64,000 nucleotides of DNA from the NCBI RefSeq assembly GCF_029581395.1, contig NZ_CP121115.1, positions 62,001 through 126,000 of the forward strand. The letters are read 5' to 3'. This document shows positions 27,438-36,025 of the stretch, one piece after another (position 1 is the stretch's first letter; each line of letters begins with the position of its first letter). The notes under the pieces were generated by a model, which saw nothing but the letters and a program-made list of their open reading frames with translations, did no database searches and was not told the origin of the DNA. The translations under genes were made by a program, and so were the position numbers. Origin of the DNA: Roseinatronobacter sp. S2. Lineage in GTDB: Bacteria > Pseudomonadota > Alphaproteobacteria > Rhodobacterales > Rhodobacteraceae.

Positions 27438-27481
27438 TCCCGTGGGCCAGGCCTGCGGGATTGGGGCACCCCGTTTCGGGG
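27438..27481 (+). other. Intercistronic hairpins between pufQ and pufB
   Basis: A stem TCCCG...CGGGA (27438-27460) with inner GGC/GCC, and a CCCCG-TTT-CGGGG stem (27469-27481), occupy the 117 bp gap. In R. capsulatus the pufQ-pufB region is an RNA processing site that gives the abundant pufBA messages; the same role is inferred. The pufB Shine-Dalgarno CGGAGG is at 27525-27530. Confidence 0.45.
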
Positions 27482-27535
27482 GTACCATCCCAGCCGCAGG
27501 GTGTGCGGTGACAGTCTTATGATCCGGAGGATACT

Positions 27536-27685
27536 ATGGCTGAAAGAACTGACCTGTCGTTTACAGGTCTTACCGACGAGCAGGCCCAGGAGCTGCACTC
27601 GGTCTATATGAGCGGGCTTTGGCTGTTTTCAGCCGTTGCCATCGTGGCTCATTTGGCCGTGTTCATCTGGCGCCCGTGGTTCTGA
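27536..27685 (+). CDS. pufB: PufB, light-harvesting 1 beta polypeptide
   Basis: 49-residue single-helix antenna protein. The conserved motif [14 protein letters not shown] contains the His that ligates bacteriochlorophyll (in VAHLA) and the C-terminal aromatic belt; the N terminus [13 protein letters not shown] is typical of LH1 beta. Preceded by a GGAGG site. Too short for many gene finders but certain by sequence and position. Confidence 0.97.
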   Translation: MAERTDLSFTGLTDEQAQELHSVYMSGLWLFSAVAIVAHLAVFIWRPWF

Positions 27686-27697
27686 AGGGATTAGAAC

Positions 27698-27859
27698 ATG
27701 AGCAAGTTTTACAAAATCTGGCTGATCTTCGATCCGCGCCGCGTTTTCGTGGCACAGGGCGTGTTCCTGTTTCTTCTGGCCGCGATGATCCATTTGGTGT
27801 TGCTGTCCAGCGATGGCTACAACTGGTTCCAGATCGCGGCTGACAAATACGGCCGCTAA
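27698..27859 (+). CDS. pufA: PufA, light-harvesting 1 alpha polypeptide
   Basis: 53-residue partner of PufB. N-terminal [18 protein letters not shown] and the helix with the bacteriochlorophyll-ligand His (AAMIHLVLL), followed by NWF, are diagnostic of LH1 alpha. Starts 12 bp after pufB with GAAGGGA upstream. Confidence 0.97.
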   Translation: MSKFYKIWLIFDPRRVFVAQGVFLFLLAAMIHLVLLSSDGYNWFQIAADKYGR

Positions 27860-27907
27860 GACGCGTTCGCGTCCCTACTGTGGGCGGCGTGGCATACCGT
27901 GCCGCCC
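27860..27907 (+). other. Stabilising hairpins between pufA and pufL
   Basis: GACGC-GTTC-GCGTC (27860-27873) directly after the pufA stop, then a long stem with arms GGGCGGC (27882-27888) and GCCGCCC (27901-27907) extended inward by four more pairs (two of them G-U). Such stems protect pufBA mRNA from 3' decay in R. capsulatus and set the LH1 to reaction-centre ratio. Confidence 0.65.
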
Positions 27908-27965
27908 GCAGCCATCCATTCAACAATGACGGCCTTGACGGCCGCCGAGCCTAGCGGAGGGAAGC

Positions 27966-28814
27966 ATGGCGCTGCTAAGCTTCGAGCGCAAATACCGTGT
28001 GCCAGGCGGCACGCTGGTCGGCGGGAATTTGTTCGACTTCTGGGTCGGGCCGTTCTACGTCGGTTTTTTCGGGGTAACGACGGTTTTTTTCGCCGTGCTC
28101 GGAACGCTCTTGATTTTTTGGGGGGCGGTGCTGCAAGGCACATGGAACCCCTGGCTGATTTCAATTAATCCCCCACCCCTGTCCTATGGGTTGGGTCCGG
28201 CCCCGCTGCTTGAAGGCGGGCTATGGCAGATTGTGACCATCTGCGCGATCGGGGCGTTCGTGTCCTGGGCACTGCGCGAGGTTGAGATCTGCAAGAAACT
28301 GGGCATGGGCTATCATGTGCCCTTCGCCTTTGGTGTGGCGATCTTTGCCTATCTGACACTGGTTGTCTTTCGCCCGATCCTGATGGGCGCTTGGGGGCAC
28401 GCGTTCCCCTATGGCATCTGGACGCATCTGGATTGGGTGTCAAATGTCGGCTACACTTATGGCAACTTCCACTATAATCCGGCGCATATGATCGCGGTGA
28501 CATTCTTTTTCACCACGACACTGGCGCTGGCGCTACATGGCGCGCTGGTTCTGTCGGCGGCCAACCCCAAGAAGGGCGAAGTCATGAAAACGCCCGACCA
28601 TGAAGACACATTCTTCCGCGACTTGATTGGCTATTCGGTGGGCACTTTGGGCATTCACCGTGTTGGTCTGTTGCTGGCGCTGAATGCCGGGTTCTGGTCG
28701 GCGGTCTGTATCGTGATTTCGGGAACCATCTGGTTTGACCAGTGGGTGTTCTGGTGGGACTGGTGGCTTGATCTGCCCTGGTGGCGCGATATCGCAGGAG
28801 GCGTCAATGGCTGA
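27966..28814 (+). CDS. pufL: PufL, photosynthetic reaction centre L subunit
   Basis: 282-residue five-helix protein binding the special pair, accessory bacteriochlorophyll, bacteriopheophytin and QB. N-terminal [18 protein letters not shown] and the helix D motif [18 protein letters not shown] with pigment/iron His ligands are intact. GGAGGG precedes ATG 27966. Overlaps pufM by 8 bp. Confidence 0.98.
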   Translation: MALLSFERKYRVPGGTLVGGNLFDFWVGPFYVGFFGVTTVFFAVLGTLLIFWGAVLQGTWNPWLISINPPPLSYGLGPAPLLEGGLWQIVTICAIGAFVSWALREVEICKKLGMGYHVPFAFGVAIFAYLTLVVFRPILMGAWGHAFPYGIWTHLDWVSNVGYTYGNFHYNPAHMIAVTFFFTTTLALALHGALVLSAANPKKGEVMKTPDHEDTFFRDLIGYSVGTLGIHRVGLLLALNAGFWSAVCIVISGTIWFDQWVFWWDWWLDLPWWRDIAGGVNG

Positions 28815-29730
28815 GTATCAGAATATCTTCACACAGGTGCAAGTGCGGGCCGCCCCCGAAATGGGCATGGTCGAAGGCGTAGAGCTGGAAAACCGCACCA
28901 AATCTGCCAGCTTCTCCAACCTTGCAGGCTGGATCGGCAACGCCCAGATCGGGCCTGTCTATCTGGGGGCAATGGGCGTGCTTAGCCTTGCGTCCGGCCT
29001 GACATGGTTTGTCATGGTGGGCATGTGGTACTGGTATCAGGCAGGGTTCAACCCCGCAGTGTTCATGCGCGATCTGTTCTGGTTCTCGCTTGATCCGCCG
29101 GGGCCGGAATATGGCCTGCGTATGCCACCCATTGCGGAAGGCGGCTATTTCCTGATTGCATCCTTCTTCCTGCTGATCTCGGTCATGTCGTGGTGGGTGC
29201 GCACATGGTTGCGCGCCGAAGCGCTGGGAATGGGCAAACATGTGGCATGGGCTTTTGCCAGTGCCATCTGGCTGTTTCTGGTGCTGGGTCTGTTCCGCCC
29301 CATTCTGATGGGGTCCTGGTCCGAGGCTGTGCCATATGGCATCTTCTCGCATCTGGACTGGACCAATCTGTTCAGCCTGCGTTACGGCAACCTGTTCTAT
29401 AACCCGTTCCATGCGCTGTCGATTGTGTTCCTGTATGGATCGGCATTGCTGTTTGCCATGCACGGGGCCACCATTCTGGCAGTCAGTCGTTTCGGCGGCG
29501 ACCGCGAGTTGGAACAGATTATCGACCGCGGCACCGCATCCGAACGGGCCGCCCTGTTCTGGCGCTGGACCATGGGATTTAATGCCACAATGGAGGGGAT
29601 TCACCGTTGGGCATGGTGGTTTGCGGTTCTGTGCACACTGACAGGCGGTATCGGCATTCTGTTGACGGGAACTGTCGTCGATAACTGGGCCATCTGGGCC
29701 GAGGATCGCGGCTATCGTCCCACCTATTAA
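28807..29730 (+). CDS. pufM: PufM, photosynthetic reaction centre M subunit
   Basis: 307-residue partner of PufL, binding QA and the carotenoid. N-terminal [13 protein letters not shown] and [23 protein letters not shown] (helix D with His ligands) are conserved. The ATG lies within the end of pufL. No pufC follows, so the reaction centre has three polypeptides plus PuhA encoded elsewhere. Confidence 0.98.
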   Translation: MAEYQNIFTQVQVRAAPEMGMVEGVELENRTKSASFSNLAGWIGNAQIGPVYLGAMGVLSLASGLTWFVMVGMWYWYQAGFNPAVFMRDLFWFSLDPPGPEYGLRMPPIAEGGYFLIASFFLLISVMSWWVRTWLRAEALGMGKHVAWAFASAIWLFLVLGLFRPILMGSWSEAVPYGIFSHLDWTNLFSLRYGNLFYNPFHALSIVFLYGSALLFAMHGATILAVSRFGGDRELEQIIDRGTASERAALFWRWTMGFNATMEGIHRWAWWFAVLCTLTGGIGILLTGTVVDNWAIWAEDRGYRPTY

Positions 29731-29741
29731 GGAGCATTGAT

Positions 29742-29978
29742 ATGGCTGAACACGACTATATCCGGCAAACCCCGTCCGAGCGTATTCGCAACTGGATCTT
29801 GTATGAGATGTTGCGCGGCGCGGGATATGCGGCTTCGGTGCTGGTGGGGATCGGTGTGATCATCGCGCTGATCCATATTGTAAGCCTGTTCTTGCCTGAT
29901 GAAAGCAAGAACGCGCCTCCGCCCATGCCCTACAGCCAGATGATTGCGCCACCGGATACGGCCATCAGCCGGGTGTGA
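29742..29978 (+). CDS. pufX: PufX, core-complex polypeptide
   Basis: 78 residues with one transmembrane helix (about 29-51). Aligns by eye with R. sphaeroides PufX through GAG-[WY]-A-x-x-V-x-x-G; glycines/serine at 28, 32 and 36 form a small-xxx-small face. PufX opens the LH1 ring for quinone exchange and is limited to the Rhodobacter-type lineage. Identity rests on position after pufM, size and this motif, since PufX diverges fast. It starts 11 bp after pufM with GGAG upstream. Confidence 0.88.
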   Translation: MAEHDYIRQTPSERIRNWILYEMLRGAGYAASVLVGIGVIIALIHIVSLFLPDESKNAPPPMPYSQMIAPPDTAISRV

Positions 29979-30101
29979 TCTGGAAAAACAGGGGCAGGGC
30001 GCGCATGTCGCGGCCTGTCCCCCACAAGGTTCGGACCAGACAGCCGGTCCGGATTCGGGCAAGTGACGCCCGGTTCCCTTTCCTGTTGGCAACAGGGAAC
30101 T

Positions 30102-30137
30102 GGTGCCGTGCGGGCCTGGCCCCACGGCACCTTTTTT
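30102..30137 (+). terminator. Rho-independent terminator of the puf operon
   Basis: GGTGCCGTG (30102-30110) pairs perfectly with CACGGCACC (30123-30131), followed by six T residues (30132-30137). A second hairpin CCTGTT-GGC-AACAGG (30082-30096) lies just upstream and may protect the 3' end. Both lie in the 200 bp pufX-dxs gap. Confidence 0.85.
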
Positions 30138-30178
30138 ACGGTTTGGCCCAAGCCATGATCTGGGCAGGGAGGGATGCA

Positions 30179-32116
30179 ATGCGCGGCAGTGAACTTTACG
30201 GTATCGACACCCCGCAACTGGACCGGATCGCGGGACCGGCTGATCTGCGTGATCTGACGGACCCGGAACTGACAATGCTATGCGACGAATTGCGCCGCGA
30301 AACCATCGAGGTGGTAAGCCGCACAGGCGGACATCTGGGGTCATCGCTGGGGGTGGTGGAACTGACAGTGGCGCTGCATGCGGTGTTTCGCGCGCCATTT
30401 GACAAACTGGTCTGGGATGTCAGCCACCAATGCTATCCGCATAAAATCCTGACGGGCAGGCGGGCCGATATGGGCACGCTGCGCCAGCAGGACGGGCTGT
30501 CGGGCTTTACCAAGCGCAGCGAATCCGTCTTTGACCCTTTTGGCGCGGCGCATAGTTCAACCAGCATTTCCGCAGCCCTTGGGTTCACCATCGGGCGCGA
30601 TATGGGCCAGCCTACGGGCGATGCGATTGCGGTTATCGGCGATGGGTCCATCACGGCGGGCATGGCCTATGAGGCGCTGAACAATGCAGGTGCCGAAGGG
30701 CGGCGGTTGTTCGTTATTCTGAATGACAATGACATGTCGATTGCGCCCCCGGTGGGTGCGATGAACAGCTATCTGAACCAGTTGAACGGCCAGTCAATAG
30801 GGCAGGGCGCAACCCTTCGCGATATTGCCGAAGGGTTTATGGCCGCGCTTCCCGAACCCTTGCGCGAACAGGCGCAACGTGCCCGCGCGCAGGCGGCAGG
30901 TGGCCCGCCAGATGCCACGATGTTTGAACATCTGGGTTTTACCTATATCGGTCCCATTGACGGTCATTCCATGCCGGACCTGTTGGCAACCCTGCGCATG
31001 GCACGCGACCGCGCCGAAGGGCCGGTGCTGGTCCATGTGCGCACGGTCAAGGGCAAGGGCTACGCCCCCGCCGAAGGGGCCGCGTGCAAATATCATGGCG
31101 TGGCGAAATTCGACGTCGCATCGGGCCAGCAGGCCAAGGCCACCGCGAACGCCCCCAGCTACACCGCTGTGTTCGGGCGCACCCTTGCAGATGAGGCCGC
31201 GCGCGACCCGCTTGTCGTGGCGGTAACGGCGGCCATGCCGAATGGCACCGGCGTCGATATCATGGCGCAGCGTTTTGCGCGGCGCGTGTTTGATGTGGGT
31301 ATTGCAGAACAGCATGCCGTGACATTTGCCGCAGGCATGGCGGCCAGCGGGTTGCGCCCGTTTTGCGCGATCTATTCCACCTTCCTGCAACGTGGTTATG
31401 ACCAGATTGTGCATGATGTGGCGCTTCAGGGTTTACCGGTGCGCTTTGCCATTGACCGCGCGGGGCTGGTGGGCGCCGATGGCGCGACCCATGCGGGCAG
31501 TTTTGACATTGCGTTCATGGCCAACCTGCCCGGCATGGTCGTGATGGCCGCCGCGGATGAGGCTGAACTGATGCATATGGTCGCCACATCCGCGCGATAT
31601 GATGACGGCCCCATTGCGTTCCGGTTCCCGCGGGGAAATGGCACAGGGGTGGAACTGCCCGAACGCGGGGCCGTGCTGGACATTGGCAAGGGCCGCATTG
31701 TCACCGAGGGCACGCGGCTGGCATTCCTGTCTTTCGGGGCGCATCTGGGCGAAGTGCAGCTTGCGGTTGAGGCATTGGCGGCGCGCGGCATCAGCTGCAC
31801 CGTTGCGGATGCGCGTTTTGCCAAGCCGCTGGACACGGGCCTGATTGACCAGTTGTTGCGCCACCATGAGGCGCTGATCACTGTCGAGCAGGGCGCGCAA
31901 GGCGGGTTTGGCGCGCAGGTGCTGCATTATCTGGCCAATTCCGGCGGGCTGTCGCGGGGCTGCAATATACGCACGATTACCTTGCCGGACCGTTTCATTC
32001 ATCAGGCCAGCCCGGCTGCGATGTATCAAGACGCGGCCATGTCCGCGCGCGATATCGAAGGGGTGGCGCTTGAATGCCTTGGGGTGTCCCCACTCAGACG
32101 CAACGCCAGCGCATAG
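30179..32116 (+). CDS. dxs: 1-deoxy-D-xylulose-5-phosphate synthase
   Basis: 645-residue thiamine diphosphate enzyme, first step of the MEP isoprenoid pathway. TPP-binding block [19 protein letters not shown] (residues about 151-169), the N-terminal [13 protein letters not shown] and the [15 protein letters not shown] block of the pyrimidine domain are present. The open frame extends upstream to 29975, but ATG 30179 follows GGGAGGG and gives normal length. The terminator before it means separate transcription from puf, though the pufX-dxs order is conserved in Rhodobacter. Confidence 0.96.
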   Translation: MRGSELYGIDTPQLDRIAGPADLRDLTDPELTMLCDELRRETIEVVSRTGGHLGSSLGVVELTVALHAVFRAPFDKLVWDVSHQCYPHKILTGRRADMGTLRQQDGLSGFTKRSESVFDPFGAAHSSTSISAALGFTIGRDMGQPTGDAIAVIGDGSITAGMAYEALNNAGAEGRRLFVILNDNDMSIAPPVGAMNSYLNQLNGQSIGQGATLRDIAEGFMAALPEPLREQAQRARAQAAGGPPDATMFEHLGFTYIGPIDGHSMPDLLATLRMARDRAEGPVLVHVRTVKGKGYAPAEGAACKYHGVAKFDVASGQQAKATANAPSYTAVFGRTLADEAARDPLVVAVTAAMPNGTGVDIMAQRFARRVFDVGIAEQHAVTFAAGMAASGLRPFCAIYSTFLQRGYDQIVHDVALQGLPVRFAIDRAGLVGADGATHAGSFDIAFMANLPGMVVMAAADEAELMHMVATSARYDDGPIAFRFPRGNGTGVELPERGAVLDIGKGRIVTEGTRLAFLSFGAHLGEVQLAVEALAARGISCTVADARFAKPLDTGLIDQLLRHHEALITVEQGAQGGFGAQVLHYLANSGGLSRGCNIRTITLPDRFIHQASPAAMYQDAAMSARDIEGVALECLGVSPLRRNASA

Positions 32117-32127
32117 GCAAGGGGTCG

Positions 32128-32607
32128 CTACAGCGGCAGGTCGCGCTGGTCGGCGATTTTTTCCATGGTGATGTAGGATGTCACGGCATCCAGATCCAGC
32201 CGGTCGATCAGGCGTTGATAGACACGGTCAAAATCGTTCATATCTTCGGCCACGACCTTCAGCATGTAATCGTAATCGCCTGCGATGCGGTAAAAATCGA
32301 TGACATTGGGAATGGCCGTGACGGTGCGGCGAAACAGTTTCAGCCAGTCGCCGGAATGATGGCGCGTGCGGATCATGACAAACACGGTCAGCCCCAGCCC
32401 CAGTTTCACTGGGTCCAGCCGCAGCGTTTGCCCGTCGACAATGCCCGCATTGCGCATGGCTTGCAGCCTGCGCCAGCAGGCATTTTGCGACATGCCCACG
32501 CGATCTGCCAGCGCCCGCTGCGACAGGCTAGGGTCTGATTGCAATACACGCAGGATTTCGCGGTCCATCTGATCTATAATATGGGACGGTTTGGTTGAAT
32601 CTGACAA
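32128..32607 (-). CDS. Lrp/AsnC family transcriptional regulator
   Basis: 159 residues: N-terminal winged HTH (SLSQRALADRVGMSQNACWRRLQAM) and C-terminal RAM ligand-binding domain. The frame extends to 32709, but a TTG at 32607 preceded by AAAAGGGG gives the usual length and the typical residues SDSTKPSHIIDQMDREIL; an ATG at 32568 (MDREI) would cut before the HTH. Converges on dxs with an 11 bp gap. The effector cannot be inferred. Confidence 0.85.
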   Translation of the reverse strand: MSDSTKPSHIIDQMDREILRVLQSDPSLSQRALADRVGMSQNACWRRLQAMRNAGIVDGQTLRLDPVKLGLGLTVFVMIRTRHHSGDWLKLFRRTVTAIPNVIDFYRIAGDYDYMLKVVAEDMNDFDRVYQRLIDRLDLDAVTSYITMEKIADQRDLPL

Positions 32608-32804
32608 CAATATACCCCTTTTTGTCGCGCATTTCGTATAATAAGGGCGCTGTTTCCCCCACTGGGCTGTGAATGTCAATGAACCCGCAGCCCCAGGGAA
32701 ACACGCCATGATCGCCCCGACCTGCTGGGCTGGTTGTGGCGCGTGCGACCGTTGCGCGCCTGACAGGGTTGCATGACACGCGCGATTAACCCTGACGCTG
32801 GGTT

Positions 32805-32841
32805 CATATGGCCTTTACACTTGGGCCATATGATCTATATG
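32805..32841 (+). promoter_or_regulatory. Operator-promoter of the toxin-antitoxin pair
   Basis: Perfect inverted repeat CATATGGCC-N10-GGCCATATG (32805-32813 and 32824-32832). A -35-like TTTACA (32814-32819) lies in the spacer and TATATG (32836-32841) follows at 16 bp. AGGAGG at 32849-32854 serves the antitoxin start. The layout fits autorepression by the antitoxin. The rest of the gap from 32608 shows nothing else definite. Confidence 0.7.
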
Positions 32842-32860
32842 CTGTGTCAGGAGGTATAAT

Positions 32861-33250
32861 ATGCAACTTACGGCGAAAACCCGCGAACCGGCCCAGATAA
32901 ACGCAATCGCGCTAAAAGCATATGCGCGGGTTGCTGACAGCTGGTCGCTGTCCTTAAGGGATGCAGCCGCCTTGGCCGATATGTCGCAAAGCACATGGAA
33001 ACGCGCCAGAAAGCCCGGATTTACTGGCGAATTGACCAAAGACCAGCTTTTGCGGCTAAGTGCCATTATTGGCATATATAAATCGCTGGACTTGTATTTT
33101 TCCGAAGCCTTGGCGCGGACATGGTTCACGCGCCCCAATACCGGCCCGCTTTTTGGCGGGGCACGCCCCATCGACAGCGCGATCGAGGGGGGGTTGCCGC
33201 AAATTCTGGCGATACGCACCTATCTGGATGCCTTGCGGGGGGGGGCATGA
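32861..33250 (+). CDS. MbcA/ParS/Xre-type antitoxin
   Basis: 129 residues of the Xre-MbcA-ParS antitoxin type: an N-terminal helical HTH-like region (about 30-65) and a C-terminal DUF2384 domain ending in the RPIDSAIEGGLPQILAIRTYLDALRGG block that is hallmark for the family (residues near G-P-L-F-G-G and P-I-D). It neutralises the downstream RES toxin and likely binds the inverted repeat upstream. Overlaps the toxin gene by 4 bp. Confidence 0.85.
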   Translation: MQLTAKTREPAQINAIALKAYARVADSWSLSLRDAAALADMSQSTWKRARKPGFTGELTKDQLLRLSAIIGIYKSLDLYFSEALARTWFTRPNTGPLFGGARPIDSAIEGGLPQILAIRTYLDALRGGA

Positions 33251-33948
33251 CGCGCACCGAATTGTCCGACCGTGGTCTGGTGCGCCTGCTGCCTGCCACC
33301 TATCACAAGCCGCCATCCCTGCGCGGGTTGGTTGATTCCGATGACGAGATGGAGGTTCTGGCCCGGATCGAGGGTATGACCAGCGCACGCCTGCTGGCAG
33401 AACAGGGCAGAAACCCCGCAATAGACCCGCGCGAACTGGCGTGGCACCGCCGCGTGCAGGATCTGCGCATTTATGGCGATACGCATGTGAATGCGGCCTT
33501 TACCTACACGCGCGCGGGCGGCAACCGCTTCAACACAGATGCGCGTGGCGCGTGGTATTGCGCATGGGACAGCATGGTCAGCATTGCAGAGGTTGCCTGG
33601 CACCGAACGCGAGAGCTGCGTTTCACCGGCAGTTTCCATGACACCGCCCGCTATGTCGAATTGCTGGCTGATTTCATTGGTGTTTTCGACGATCTGACCG
33701 ACCAGCCAGACCATATTGCCCTGCATCCTGATCCCGCTATCGGCTATCCGGCGGGACAGGCGCTTGCCAGCCAGTTGCAGCGTGACGGCTCGCGCGGGGT
33801 GATCTACCCGTCGGTCAGGGCACCGGCCAACGGGGCCAGATGTCTGGTGTGTTTTGAACCCAATGCGGTGCAGAACGTGCGGCCCGGCGCATCATGGGAC
33901 ATGGTCTGGAACGGCACGCCGGACTATTCCGTACATGCTGTGGGTTAG
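33247..33948 (+). CDS. RES-domain toxin (MbcT-type NAD+-degrading enzyme)
   Basis: 233 residues with a RES domain. Visible family residues include the RAGGNRFNTDARGAWYCAWD block (R-x-x-x-R-F-x(n)-G-x-x-Y pattern) and the C-terminal ASWDMVWNG. Characterised relatives destroy NAD+ by phosphorolysis or hydrolysis. It is longer than many RES toxins, with about 75 residues before the domain. Starts in an ATGA overlap with the antitoxin. Confidence 0.83.
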   Translation: MTRTELSDRGLVRLLPATYHKPPSLRGLVDSDDEMEVLARIEGMTSARLLAEQGRNPAIDPRELAWHRRVQDLRIYGDTHVNAAFTYTRAGGNRFNTDARGAWYCAWDSMVSIAEVAWHRTRELRFTGSFHDTARYVELLADFIGVFDDLTDQPDHIALHPDPAIGYPAGQALASQLQRDGSRGVIYPSVRAPANGARCLVCFEPNAVQNVRPGASWDMVWNGTPDYSVHAVG

Positions 33949-33969
33949 TGCGGGGGAAATGCCGCGTGC

Positions 33970-36015
33970 CTAGATATCCTTCATCAGGCGCAGGGCGTCG
34001 TATATCGCGGCATGGGTGTTGCGCGCGCTGACGGCATCGCCAATGCGAAACAGCTGGAATGCGCCGTCAGGGTTCCGCTTGATGGTCTGCGGCAGGCCCG
34101 CAACCAATGCACCCTGATCCACCGCACCCCTGTTCGATGACAGGGGCTTTAGCGCGAAATACAGATCATCCAGCGGCATTGTGCCGTAATTCACCACCAC
34201 CTGATCGTAATGCTGATGCTTGATGAAATCGCTGTAATCCGTGCCGATGGTCGCGCGCAGGTGGTTGCCATCGCGCGCTACATCCAACAGGCGGCGGGTC
34301 ACGGTGAAGGTCACGTCCTTATCTTGCAGGGCACGCATATAGGGCACAAGGTTCATGCCCATGATATCGGGCGCAAAGGTGCGGTCAGGTGTCATCACCT
34401 CAACGCTGGCGCCAGCATTGGCGGCCAGTTCGGCGGCCATCAGGCCCGGATGGTCGCCGGATTCGTCATAGATCAGCACGCGGCCTGCGGGTTTCACATC
34501 ACCCGCGATCATGTCCCATGCGCTGATCACATGCGGGTTTTCCGCGCCCCCCTCGAACAGTTCGGTATTGGGCAGCCCGCCTGTGGCAATGATCACCACA
34601 TCAGGGGCCAGCGCGGTCACATCGTGTTCTTCGGCAAAACTGTTGAAATGAAACACCACATCGCGCGCGGCGCATTGGGCCATGCGCCAGTCGATGATGC
34701 CCATCATTTCGCGCCGTCTTGGGTTTTGCGCGGTCAGCCGGATTTGCCCGCCGGGGTCGGGTGCGGCCTCAAACACTGTCACGTCATGGCCGCGTTCAGA
34801 TGCCACGCGCGCGGCTTCCAGCCCTGCGGGGCCAGCGCCGATGATCACAACCTTTTTGCGCAGGGGTGCAGGCGCGATGACATGCGGCATGGTCAGTTCG
34901 CGGCCCGTGGCGGCGTTGTGGATGCACAGCGCCTCGCCCGCCTGATAAATGCGATCCAGACAATAGGTGGCACCCACGCAGGGGCGAATGTCATCTTCAC
35001 GCCCTTGCATGATCTTTTGCACGATATGCGGGTCGGCCATATGCGCGCGGGTCATGCCCACCATGTCCAGCAAGCCCGCCGCCACAGCATGGCGCGCGGT
35101 CGCCACATCGGGAATGCGCGCTGCGTGAAAGGTGGGCATGCCGGTGGCCTGTTTGACCGCGCCTGCGAAATCCAGATGGGGCGCATAGGCCATACCCTGA
35201 ACAGGGATCACATCTGTCATGGCGGGGTCGGTATGGATGCGCCCCCTGACCACATTCAGAAAATCCACCATGCCGCATTCGGCCAGCCTGCGCGAAATCT
35301 CAAGCCCCTCGGCCGTGTCAATCCCGCCCTTGGCGCGTTCATCGGCCGTATAGCGCACACCCACGATAAACCGCGCGCCCACGCGCGCGCGAATCCCGCG
35401 CAAAACGTCCATCAAAAGCTGCATGCGGGTTTCAAGGTTCTGGCCGCCGTAAGGGCCATTCAGATCATTCGTCAGGGGCGACCAGAACTGGTCCAGCAGA
35501 TGGCCGTAAACCTGCAATTCCACCCCGTCCATGCCGCCTGCCTGCATCCGTTCGGTGGCATCGGCGAAATCGGATATGATGCGTTCAATATCCCAATCCT
35601 CGGCCAGTTTGGGGAAGGCGCGATGCGCAGGCTCGCGGTGTTTAGATGAGGAGACCGACGGCAGCCAGTCGCCCTTGTTCCAGCCTGTGCGCCGCCCCAG
35701 ATGGGTCAGCTGGATCATGACCGCGCAGCCATGGTCATGGCAGGCATCGGTCAGCATACGGATATGGGGCACCACCTCGTCGCGCCAGGCCAGAATATTG
35801 TTGAACACCGGCGGGCTGTCGCGCGACACCGCAGCGGACCCCGCTGTCATGGCCAGCGCCACACCTGCCTTGGCCCGTTCGGCATGATAGGCCACATAGC
35901 GCGCTTTTGGCATGCCATCTTCGGGATATGCGGGTTCATGCGCGGTGGTCATGATACGGTTGCGCAGCGTCAGGTGCTTCAGCTGGTAGGGCTGCAACAG
36001 CGGGTCTTTGGACAT
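33970..36015 (-). CDS. FMN/FAD/Fe-S demethylase of the trimethylamine dehydrogenase/N-methylproline demethylase type
   Basis: 681 residues: N-terminal old-yellow-enzyme TIM barrel (about 1-330), a cysteine region (PCVGATYCLDRIYQAGEALC), then FAD/NAD(P) Rossmann domains beginning VVIIGAGPAGLEAARVASERG. The family oxidatively demethylates amines. The usual Fe-S motif C-x2-C-x(2-3)-C-x(11-12)-C has Ala in place of the second Cys here. Start ATG 36015 follows GAAGGAG. It lies 10 bp after the MttB-family gene, suggesting a joint pathway for a betaine such as proline betaine; the substrate is inferred only. Confidence 0.82.
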   Translation of the reverse strand: MSKDPLLQPYQLKHLTLRNRIMTTAHEPAYPEDGMPKARYVAYHAERAKAGVALAMTAGSAAVSRDSPPVFNNILAWRDEVVPHIRMLTDACHDHGCAVMIQLTHLGRRTGWNKGDWLPSVSSSKHREPAHRAFPKLAEDWDIERIISDFADATERMQAGGMDGVELQVYGHLLDQFWSPLTNDLNGPYGGQNLETRMQLLMDVLRGIRARVGARFIVGVRYTADERAKGGIDTAEGLEISRRLAECGMVDFLNVVRGRIHTDPAMTDVIPVQGMAYAPHLDFAGAVKQATGMPTFHAARIPDVATARHAVAAGLLDMVGMTRAHMADPHIVQKIMQGREDDIRPCVGATYCLDRIYQAGEALCIHNAATGRELTMPHVIAPAPLRKKVVIIGAGPAGLEAARVASERGHDVTVFEAAPDPGGQIRLTAQNPRRREMMGIIDWRMAQCAARDVVFHFNSFAEEHDVTALAPDVVIIATGGLPNTELFEGGAENPHVISAWDMIAGDVKPAGRVLIYDESGDHPGLMAAELAANAGASVEVMTPDRTFAPDIMGMNLVPYMRALQDKDVTFTVTRRLLDVARDGNHLRATIGTDYSDFIKHQHYDQVVVNYGTMPLDDLYFALKPLSSNRGAVDQGALVAGLPQTIKRNPDGAFQLFRIGDAVSARNTHAAIYDALRLMKDI

Positions 36016-36025
36016 GGGCGCTCCT

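Noticed and set aside
34210..35649. 479-codon forward frame opposite the demethylase gene
   Set aside because: His/Gln-rich shadow; the reverse-strand gene has clear flavoprotein motifs.
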